From the NCBI GenBank assembly GCA_022496805.1, contig CM040085.1, positions 31,215,811-31,279,810 on the forward strand: 64,000 bases of DNA, written 5' to 3'. The notes under the pieces were generated by a model. The model saw nothing but the letters and a program-made list of their open reading frames with translations. It had not been told where the DNA came from and did no database searches. This DNA comes from Pohlia nutans. Taxonomy: Eukaryota > Streptophyta > Bryopsida > Bryales > Mniaceae. Both the position numbers and the translations under genes were made by a program. Positions 45,686 to 53,665 of this stretch are shown here, one piece after another (position 1 is the stretch's first letter; the number at the start of each line of letters is the position of its first letter).

Positions 45686-45715
45686 CGTTGCAAAGACCCC
45701 CTGATTCTAGTAGTG
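45686..45715 (-). repeat. CACTA 1 right terminal inverted repeat, 30 bp
   Basis: Ends ACCCCCTGATTCTAGTAGTG, the exact complement of the left end. Confidence 0.95.
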
Positions 45716-45802
45716 TTTTGTAGATGGCTTTGAGGACATGGATGTCTAGAATGAGCTAAAAAATTTGAAAGGTCAGACTGAAATTTAGGATCGGGTAGTG
45801 TA

Positions 45803-46003
45803 GTGAATGCTTTGCAGGGCAGTAATTGGAACTTGAAATTTTCCCAAAATGGACGGCTCTACCCGATAGTTCTAGACGCTGACCCAGAGAAATTAGGAAG
45901 AGGGGCAACGTCCAGCATGGACTCTGACAGAATTGAACAGCCAATGAAAGTGGAGTACAGGGTTCATGGTGCCATGACTGTACAAACAGTTAGAAGTTTG
46001 TAG
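45803..46003 (+). CDS. Unrecognised coding-like fragment
   Basis: Sixty-six open codons (SNWNLKFSQNGRLYPIVLDA, then DPEKLGRGATSSMDSDRIEQ) with a protein-like mix. It lies outside CACTA 1, upstream and on the same strand as the piggyBac-like gene, so it may be an upstream exon of that gene. I recognise no domain. Confidence 0.3.
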   Translation: MNALQGSNWNLKFSQNGRLYPIVLDADPEKLGRGATSSMDSDRIEQPMKVEYRVHGAMTVQTVRSL

Positions 46004-46408
46004 CGTCCGTTTATGAAGCTCCATGATCGTGTAGTCAGTTGGACTGCAATTTTCAGATCTCATTCAATCGTTTGAGAAAGTGACGGCGCTTACAGTGCAG
46101 CACTCTTCTATAGAACTGCAACACCTACGCTCATAGAGAGCTACATCAGATTGCGTGCATGACCGCAAATAAGGAAAAATTGGAATGGTTTTCTTTGTTC
46201 ACTCTGAAATTGCAAAGAAGTGGCATTACAAGATACAAAAATGGCATTACTGATTGAGGAACGATGAGTGATAAGAGCAAAGTTGCTGTGGTAGTGAAAG
46301 AGTGCGCATTTGTACAGAACTATCCATGAAGTGAAGTAGGAAAGTTGTTAGAAGTTGTAGAGAAACGTGTTCATTGAGTGTACACGACAATCCGGAAGCT
46401 GTGGCCAA

Positions 46409-47737
46409 ATGAGCAGTAGAAATCTGAAAGAAGCGGCGCGGCAGGTCCATCGGCGAGATGGGAGCGGACGACCAAGCGCATCAACGGCTGTGCATCCGCC
46501 AGTATGTCAAGGGACAGCCCAGAACAAGAACTGCAACACGGCAGACAGCAGGAATGCAAGCACGTCGGGTCAGCAGAGCATCTCTGCAGTAGAAGAGAAC
46601 GCGCCACCTTGGGGATCGGTTGAGCTGCCTCTGCCGTCAAGAACGGGAGGCTCAGTCGAAGCCTTCAATTACACGTCCACTTCAGAACTGCTGCCAAGTA
46701 ACGTTGCGGAAGCTGCTATGATAAGCGACCCCGTCACTCGATCTGTATTTCAACCCGTGCTTGTCAGAGTCCCACGATTTGCATTACCCATAGATGCACC
46801 ATTTAGTACCGGAGAAGCATGGATACATGGTAGGAGTGTCAGATCTTACGTACATCCAGTAAATCTGCTCCTTACATATGAAATTGATTTTGGTAATAAC
46901 TACATCTTCCACCTAGCTGCTGGATCTGTAGAACCTTGTTTAGCAGAGAGAGAATCGCCTATGCAAGTAGAGGATGAAGGTTTTGGAGAAATTTCTGAAC
47001 ATGGGAACTCCTCATCAGCAAGCATGACCTCTGATAGTGAATTTGAGACTTTAGACGAAATGCTACAATCCGAAGGTCAACATCAATCAAACCACGATCA
47101 GTGTCCACCAGAACTACTGTCTAACAATGCTTGTTCTACTCGTGATCGGCCGGCACTACAAGAGCTCAAGAACTTTGTGACGGGATCTGATGCCGCTCCA
47201 CAGGAAGCGTCCTGTACTGCTGATGAAAACGTGCCGCCTCCGACTGTTGGTGTGGGAGCCTCAGACTGCGTTTTACCTGGCTCGGTGTCCACGCGAGTGC
47301 GACGTGCTGGTACTGTGACACGACATGGTAGAGGGCGGGCAATGCGGAGTGGATCTCACCGTCCGCCAGCACATTCAACAGTGTCTCTCGAAGATCCAGT
47401 AGGCCGTGGCAGGGCGCGCCAATCAGGGCGCCGTGGACGACGGCGGAATTCTGGCCGCATGAGTCTCGAAGTACCGGCTGTTGAGATGGATACTCTTGAT
47501 GCAGCTACTGTGGATGCTGCTACTGTTCAGTCACGACGTCCTTTGCCGTTGCGTGATCGTGGGCCCAATACATGTCGCCGGCCATCTGGAGGAGAACCTG
47601 CAATGCGTGGCCGAGGCAGCGGGCGGCCAAAGAATGTGGCCCAAACTTCTGCGCATGCTAAAAAAACACTTTCCGAGAGTTATACGGTGACATTGAATGG
47701 AAACAAGAGTCCTCCGTATATGCACATGGAAGTATAA
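46409..47737 (+). pseudogene. Long disordered N-terminal region of a piggyBac-like transposase gene
   Basis: The frame is open from 46,367, with the first ATG at 46,409 (MSSRNLKEAARQVHRRDGSG), and gives about 442 residues. A possibly folded part is FSTGEAWIHGRSVRSYVHPV then NLLLTYEIDFGNNYIFHLAA. An acidic Ser/Glu segment follows (DSEFETLDEMLQSEG), then an Arg/Gly-rich basic region with RHGRGRAMRSG-type repeats. piggyBac transposases usually begin with such acidic, disordered sequence. At an A7 run near 47,660 this frame leaves the piggyBac homology, which continues in the +1-shifted frame, so a single-base indel is likely. The whole gene lies between the two CACTA elements. Confidence 0.55.
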
Positions 47738-47934
47738 CTTTCACTGGGCCAGAGCCAGGAATTCGTTTTCCGTGTCGACGACTGCCCTCGTTGAAATCAA
47801 TATTTGAAAGATTCTGGTCTCCAATTACCTTACGTAGAATTTGTGATGAGACAAATTCCTATGCTTCGCAATTGGATAGAGGGCAAAAAAGACGGTACTA
47901 GAGCACGGCGCGCCGGGCAGCTGCAGCTGCAGAA
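47655..47934 (+). pseudogene. piggyBac-like transposase, N-terminal fragment
   Basis: In the frame shifted from 47,737 the sequence reads NTFRELYGDIEWKQ, then GPEPGIRFPCRRLPSLKSIF and ERFWSPITLRRICDETNSYA followed by SQ. The order F-x-G-x-x-P-G, P, F-x-x-F/F-W, I/L-x-x-I-x-x-E/D-E-T-N-x-Y-A-x-Q is the characteristic start of the piggyBac DDE domain (DDE_Tnp_1_7). A TAG stops it at 47,899, and the CACTA 2 end begins at 47,935. The catalytic Asp residues lie further downstream in the family and are absent here. TTAA-flanked elements elsewhere in the window could have been its substrates. Confidence 0.68.
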
Positions 47935-47944
47935 CACTACAAGA

Positions 47945-48320
47945 AAACCAGCACAATGTGACCGGATGTGACTAAGCGCATATGACTATGTAGTCACCTC
48001 AGTCATTGATTTAGTCTAAAATCAGTCCTAAGAGGGTCCAGTCATGGACTAGTCATATAAGTAGTCATATTTTTGAGGACCTGGGTGGGAACGTCTACGG
48101 GAACGGGACATATGTTCTCCTGCCCGGTTCCCAGAGTCATGCTATGAGTGCTTACTATGTGTAGTCATACTAATGTAGTCGGATTGTATGGGTATATGGT
48201 TTATGTATGTCTTAGTGTAGTAATACAGTTGGTTTGGGTGACTACATGCAGTCATGTAGTAAATAACCTGACTAATAGTAGTCATATATTTCAATCATAT
48301 GATTTTGAAGTCCTCTAGTC
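47945..48320. promoter_or_regulatory. CACTA 2 subterminal repeats
   Basis: Many copies of TGACTA/TAGTCA-type words in both orientations (ATGACTATGTAGTCAC, GGACTAGTCATATAAG, TAGTCATATTTTTG, GACTACATGCAGTCATG). They are different from the AACGTT words of CACTA 1, so the two elements belong to different families. Confidence 0.75.
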
Positions 48321-48439
48321 GTTGGCTCAATGGGTGAGTGCTGTAAAATAGGAGTAGGTCCATAATCTTCACTTACACAATAGCTTGTCTATTCAACACT
48401 ACCATGTCTGCGCGCAAACATTATAGGATGTCATTTTAG

Positions 48440-49290
48440 GGCACCATTCTAGAAACACTACTAAATACACCTTCAAAAATTAGTAAGTAATTGGGTTGGG
48501 CGGACAAAAATCATGATTCCACTTGCTCTATCTTTCCACTTGCTTTCCAGATGCACGAAATTGCTTTGAATGCTTAACTTTGCTACAGATTTCCCATGCT
48601 CACAAAGAAGCCGTTATTGATCACCTTCCCATACTTTTTTGAGATGTCAAAGTGATTGCAAAATAACGTAGTCATGTGGACAGTTTTCTTTACTGGAATT
48701 AGTAATGACTGCGAAATAACATAGTCATCGACACAGTTTCCTTTACTTATATTGGTAATGAATTGCATTTTAGTAACACCTATAAATACAAAGTCTTCAA
48801 AAATTAGTAACTAATTGCAAGAGAGTCCAAAAATCATGATTAGCACTTGCTCTATCTTTCCACTTACTTTCCAGATGCACGAAAATGCCTTGTATGCTTA
48901 ACTTTGCTTTAGATTTCCCAAGCTGACACATTGGGCTATAATTGATCACCTTCCCATATTTTTTGGAGACGTCAAAGTGATTGCAAAATAACGTAGTCAT
49001 GTGGACAATTTTCTTTACTTAAATTAGTAATGAATGCAAAATAACATAGTCATCTAGACAGTTTCCTTTACTTATACTAGTAATGAATTGCGTTTTAGCA
49101 ACACCTATAAATACAACTTCAAACAATTACTAACTAATTGCAAGAGAGTCCAAAAATTAGTTTCCCATGTTGACAAATGAGCTATTACTGATCACCTTTC
49201 CGTACTTTTTTGAGATGTCAAAGTGATTGCAAAATACTGTAGTCATGTGCATAGTTTTCTTTACTTATATTAGTAATGAACTGCCTTTTC
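48440..49290. repeat. Tandem repeat of ~323 bp, about 2.5 copies
   Basis: TCATGATTCCACTTGCTCTA (48,511) and TCATGATTAGCACTTGCTCT (48,834) start two long copies. Both contain CCTTCCCATA...TTTT, GTCAAAGTGATTGCAAAATA and ACGTAGTCATGTGGACA. A third copy from about 49,155 lacks the first ~75 bp. Confidence 0.85.
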
Positions 49291-49381
49291 CATACAACTC
49301 GAATTTGTTAACTGTGCAATCTCTGTGACTACTCCTTTGCTGTACCAAAATTCTACAAATAGTAGTTGGGCTCCTACAGTC

Positions 49382-49765
49382 CTACTGTGGTGACTCATCA
49401 TTGTAGTCCGCCTTTGTATCCTCCATTTGCAGAGCAAACTGCACCTCGTTGCTAGAAAGCTCCCTGGAACTTGATAAAACAGGCGGCATTGCTGCAGTAT
49501 CATCAGTGACATTTTGTGCCATCAATCCCTGAGTTTCAACATCGTCGCGTAAGCTTAGGCACTGTAGATTTAGTCTTCCCTCAGCCATGGAGGTCACTCT
49601 CACACTTCGTGATTGATTGCGTAGAACAACCTTCCACCCAGGATGTGCCACATCGTCAACAAAGAAGACCTGTTGAGCATGAAGAGGAAACGCAAACGAA
49701 TCTGATGAGTATGGAATGGTACGGTCAATGTTCACGAGAGTGAAACCGTACTCATCTCTCTTCAT
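49382..49765 (-). pseudogene. CACTA 2 transposase, DUF4216 C-terminal part
   Basis: MKRDEYGFTLVNIDRTIPYS then FAFPLHAQQVFFVDDVAHPG and WKVVL. This is the D-E-Y-G-F...P-F-x-x-x-x-Q-Q-V-F-Y-V-x-D-x-x-x-x-x-W pattern. An acidic tail follows to the stop. It is intact over this part and clearly a different sequence from the CACTA 1 copy. Confidence 0.88.
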
Positions 49766-50015
49766 AGTTGCCCGTGGCCCAATCCACGTAGCTTGGACCC
49801 AATTACAAGGAGGAGTAACTTGAACTTCCCATAGTCAGCACCAATAATCTCTTCGACCCACCCCACGTACTCCACGTTCGCGAGCCTATGGTTCTTGTCC
49901 TTTCTGCTGGCACGACAAGATTGTGAGAATGTTGCAGCTACTCCGCTGTCGCACGTTGACAAGTGTACCTCTGCTCCGCGCACACGTATATGGTTCCCGT
50001 ATGCATACATGCTCT
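49762..50015 (-). pseudogene. CACTA 2 transposase, DUF4216 N-terminal part
   Basis: MYAYGNHIRVRGAEVHLSTC then DSGVAATFSQSC, YVGWVEEIIGADYGKFKLLL. The Y-G-N-x-F/I-x-V, T-x-x-S/D-S-G-V, Y-G-x-x-x-x-I-I-x-L/A-D-Y blocks are the start of DUF4216. It overlaps the 49,382-49,765 frame out of phase, so a frameshift or lost intron lies near 49,765-49,810. Confidence 0.83.
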
Positions 50016-50225
50016 CGGGGGATGCACTGTACTAAATATGTACGAGTATACATGAGTGCACAGAAGGGGTATTAATTTAAACAGTACCGTATTACGTATA
50101 CATGCAATAAACACATTTAGAACTGAAAATATTCATGTATACTTATACTAAACATATTTTTAAAACGAAATAAATCTGTATACAAAGGTATTTTAGACAT
50201 ATAGCCTCTCGTATATAGGGGGGTT
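50016..50225. other. Probable intron of CACTA 2 transposase
   Basis: AT-rich, no frame. It separates the DUF4216 region from the region after DUF4218. Confidence 0.45.
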
Positions 50226-50502
50226 TTAGAAGGGGTCATGAACGCACGTGATTCTCAAACATAATGTAGAGTGCACCCCCCGAGTACATGCTGCGATACA
50301 ATTTTGCTTCACATGAAGGTGGTAGGACAAGGCCAAGAACATCTTCATCGACATGTGTGCCTGCTGCCACATCCCGTTGCATTGCAGCAGGAAACCACTC
50401 AGAAAACTGCTCATTCCTTGCGATTGGTGGATACTCCGCTCTTCTACCCCGTGATCGACGGCGTATCTCTGCACGTATTTTGTGCCGCGCTTCCATCTCC
50501 AA
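50226..50502 (-). pseudogene. CACTA 2 transposase, linker after DUF4218
   Basis: Starts MEMEARHKIRAEIRRRSRGR and continues NEQFSEWFPAAMQRDVAAGT. The F-x-x-W-F pattern and position between DUF4218 and DUF4216 support the assignment. The overlapping minus frame at 50,226-50,474 is a shadow. Confidence 0.6.
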
Positions 50503-51000
50503 GTAGTGACATCTGATTAGAAGCCACAGTGGATGGAAAGTTTTTAGATAACAAAAACAGGAAGCAGATAGAGGAAACGTCCTCTACAAAAAATTCTCTA
50601 GTCATGTGTTGCATCAAGACATGGTAGTCATGAGATTTCAGCCCCTTCAAGTCCCCATCCGACGCAATGCACTTTGCAAGTTGGCCAGCGTAGTTTGTAG
50701 GAGTCTTCAAATTGCGGAGAATGTCTAGGAATTTTGCCTTCTCCTCTTTCGATAGTACATATGGAGCTGTTGGAAGTACGACATACCCGGGTTTCCTTCC
50801 AGGAAGCGGGTGCAGATGTGGTCGAATATTGGCCTCTTTTAACTCTAGCATGGCCTTCAAAGTGTCACGGACTCCCCAAATTGTTTTCATCACGTTCTCG
50901 CAAATGTTTTTTTCACAGTGCATGGGATCCAAAACATGTCTAATGAGGAGGTCCTGCCAGAAATCCCAGCATAGCATTCCAGCGTCAGATTTGCTCACTA
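50444..51000 (-). pseudogene. CACTA 2 transposase, DUF4218 exon
   Basis: After a TTTGTCAATAG acceptor (about 50,998) comes DFWQDLLIRHVLDPMHCEKN, then HLHPLPGRKPGYVVLPTAPY, and LKGLKSHDYHVLMQHMTREF. M-H-x-E-K-N and K-S-H-D-x-H-V-L are the diagnostic blocks. After EFFVEDVSS the frame loses the usual F-F-x-x-L-C...V-H-L part, so this copy is internally deleted. Confidence 0.9.
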
Positions 51001-51181
51001 TTGACAAAGAATCTTAAGCATTCATTGAGAAGATATAGGTCCATATTCATTTTTCTCCCTACATGCAGTGATGGATTTCAGAAATTGCACTATTCACAGT
51101 CAACCTTCTTATGAAGCAGGTTACTAGATTCAGTCAACAATTCTGAAAGTAGTTACTGGAACCAGTGAATGCGCTTAGTAC

Positions 51182-51423
51182 CTGCCAATACGGAAGCAGG
51201 TACAGAGCTGAGAGCCGCTTCACTCCGGTCCGGTGAATGGGGTCGCCTTCTCCTCCACCTCTTCTTCCCTGTGACTCCTGGAGGAAGGATACTCTCTCTT
51301 GTGCATAGCCCTTGATGTTGCATCCTGTTAGAATTGGAGGGGGCGGCCGGTACTCCTGTTGACCATCGAATGCTTGCTTGAGCCTACGATAGGGATGCCG
51401 TCTCCTGAGATACCGGCGGTGAC
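51182..51423 (-). pseudogene. CACTA 2 transposase, central exon
   Basis: Bounded by an acceptor TATATGTAG| at 51,424 and a donor GGCAG|GTACTA at 51,181. Between them the frame reads GHRRYLRRRHPYRRLKQAFD then GQQEYRPPPPILTG and ends LSALYLLPYWQ, matching G-H-R-R-x-L, H-P-x-R, F-D/N-G, E-x-x-P-P and L-P-Y-W of TNPD proteins. The exons that should lie further right were not found. Confidence 0.82.
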
Positions 51424-52420
51424 CTACATATACATTCTTGGCGGAATTAGCAAAGAATGTTGCATGTGTTGATGAGAAAAAGATATTAATTTGAACAAAA
51501 GGACCTTATAGCAACTCCAACACAAATCAAAACCAAAAGTAATAAGTGTAGAGGTTGCTTTCAAGATTACTCTAAAACAACCTCAACACTTATTTTTATT
51601 TTTGGAAATTAAAAATAAAAGTGTTTTAAGGTTGCTTTGAAGTAGACCTCAAAGCAAGCTTAATACTAATGTTTACTTTTAGAAATTAAAACAAGATTTC
51701 TAAATTGATTACTATTATTTTTGGTTTTTAACAAGAAATGCTAAAATTTTCGTATTATTCATCTTCAGCTTGTCGTTTTGGATTGTCAAAATTATAAGTT
51801 GGATGGGACTAAGTTTTATATCAGCAAAATTTGCGTTGAATATTGAAGAATATTGCATGTGTAGATAAAAAAAGATATAAATTTGAACAAAAGGAACTTC
51901 ACATAAGAGCCATTCAAAACTGCTAGGAAAAATATGAAGCCGAAATTAAATTGCCAAATTCAATTGATCCTATAGTGAAAAGCATTAGTGAGATGAGACC
52001 AAACTTTATTTTATCAAAATCAACAAAGAATATTGGATGTGTTCATGAAAAAAGAAATGAATATGAACAAAAGGAATTGTACATAAGATGCACTCAAAAC
52101 TACCAACAAAATTCAAGGCCCAATTCAAATTGACAAATTCAATCGATCGTATCGTAGAAATAAATAGTGGGATTTGACCAAAATTTATACCCCTAGAATC
52201 AATATATTGATGAAAGAAGAAACGAATTTAGACAAAAGGTTCAAATGGCTTAGAAATAGCAAAATATAGCTAGAAATAAATTACTTTATTTTAGTTTTTA
52301 AGTCCTCACTATTTCCAATATTTTGTGTTTCCTTTTTTTTGAATTATTTTTTGGCAACCCTGTTGTGGTACTACGATATCCGACTTTACACTAATCACAT
52401 GATGTTAGCTTCATTCAAGT
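51424..52420. other. AT-rich non-coding stretch
   Basis: Degenerate repeats of about 300 bp (AGAAAAAGATATTAATTTGA near 51,475, GATAAAAAAAGATATAAATTTG near 51,865, and GAAAAAAGAAATGAATATGA near 52,044, each followed by ACAAAAGGA). No gene. It replaces the upstream exons expected for CACTA 2. Confidence 0.5.
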
Positions 52421-52424
52421 TTAA

Positions 52425-53242
52425 CCCTTTAGTGCCTAGGTAACCACTAAGTGGTCACTAGATCACTAGAAAACGAAATGCCGTAAAATCTGTGAATCAT
52501 CTTAGTCCGATGTCTGAAATTCAAAAGTATAACTTTTGATTCTGCAGATGATGCAAAAAGAAAATTTGGAATTTGACTTTCTTAGCTATCCAATTATCTA
52601 TGTACAAAACACCAAAATATTGCAAATACCTCAAAAGACAGCAAATACTTACAAATCAACAAATATTTACAAATACAACGCATGTACTATGCGGTATTTC
52701 TTGTGTTTGGAAGTTTGTAATCTTGTATTCTTTTTTGGATTGTGTTCTCTTGTTCATGTTCCATTAGTGTATGTAGTCCGATCTTGATCAATGAACCAAC
52801 TCCTTTATTATTTTAACGTATAAACTTTGTCCTAAACCGTACATGGATAAGTCACTCTCACTTATAAAATTCACAATAATTATATATGAGTCCGTTCTTG
52901 ACATGAAAGATTGCAATGGAGAGGTGTTGACACAGGTCATTGCTGAACATCTTCACTTTCATTTTAGAAAATTTAACCCAAATTCTATTTAACCTTGAAG
53001 TCACACACCCCCCAAAATCTCATTTTTGAGTGTGCATTATACGGTTCAAAGACATACTATAATCTTCCAATCCAACTGTCCAATCTTACCAAGATCTAAC
53101 CAACACTTGTTTCATTAAGCTATGTTTACATTTATACGGTTGAATACTATTAATGATATTCCTAATTTCAACAGAGAAAGTTTTAAAAAAACATCACCCA
53201 AAAAATTGTGGTTTCTTCAAAACCACTCTAGGCACTAAAGGG
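52425..53242. mobile_element. TTAA-flanked non-autonomous element, 818 bp (piggyBac-like ends)
   Basis: Flanked by TTAA at 52,421-52,424 and 53,243-53,246. Both ends read CCCTTTAGTGCCTAG inward (15 bp perfect). Size and subterminal TGGTCACTAG match the element at 15,726-16,532 (807 bp). No transposase. Confidence 0.85.
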
Positions 53243-53246
53243 TTAA

Positions 53247-53661
53247 GGTGGTTACCCCATTCCCAACTGGCGCCTTAAACCAACAGCTAAGGGCATTTTC
53301 CACAATCAATGCTGCAATGATGTTGGTTGTAGCATGAGTTACAGTTGGTAATGGGTTCTCTCTTGTTGGTTTTAGTATATGTAACTGTGGTTATGAATTC
53401 GTTGTTGTTGGTTTAAGCATCTTTAGTGTGTGCAATACAAATCTTCTTTAGACAGAAACAACTCTACCTATGTGACGTGAATGGGATGTGTCATGCTTCA
53501 ACTTTGAAAATTTATAACTAATTCATTCTTCATCCAAAAATTATGTTTCAACTTGTGTTGAAATCTATTTCTTCTTGCCTAACTCTAAAAAATAATAATA
53601 CTAAATAATATCAATGTCCCATATCCGTATTTCTTATTCAGTTGGAAATGGGGTAACCACC
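53247..53661. mobile_element. Second TTAA-flanked element, 415 bp, sharing a TTAA with its neighbour
   Basis: TTAA at 53,243-53,246 and 53,662-53,665. Left end GGTGGTTACCCCATTCCCAA, right end in complement GGTGGTTACCCCATTTCCAA (22 of the first 23 bp identical). Interior contains GTTGGTTTTAG/GTTGGTTTAAG repeats and no gene. The ends differ from the CCCTTT family. Confidence 0.82.
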
Positions 53662-53665
53662 TTAA

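Larger units (their letters stand above)
21905..45715 (-). mobile_element. Complete CACTA (En/Spm) transposon, 23.8 kb, CACTA 1
   Basis: The left end begins CACTACTAGAATCAGGGGGT and the right end at 45,715 is its exact inverted copy over 30 bp. TTT on both sides (21,902-21,904 and 45,716-45,718) is the 3-bp target duplication expected for CACTA. Subterminal repeats AACGTTGC/GCAACGTT occur at both ends. Inside are a TNPD-like transposase (minus), a TNPA-like gene (plus), a ~174-bp tandem array, and a 6.4-kb LTR retrotransposon inserted later. Without that insert the element is about 17.4 kb. The transposase is broken by a nonsense codon and by the insert, so this copy is not autonomous. Confidence 0.93.
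47935..51430 (-). mobile_element. CACTA 2, left end and transposase remnants (right end not found)
   Basis: CACTACAAGAAAACCAGCAC at 47,935 is a classic plant CACTA terminus. The following ~370 bp are full of TAGTCATAT/ATGACTA and GTAGTCA words, i.e. subterminal repeats. TNPD fragments with DUF4218 and DUF4216 follow on the minus strand at 49,382-51,423, as expected with the 3' end of the transposase near this terminus. No inverted partner (CTTGTAGTG) was found to the right within the window, so the element is truncated or its other end has decayed. Confidence 0.78.
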
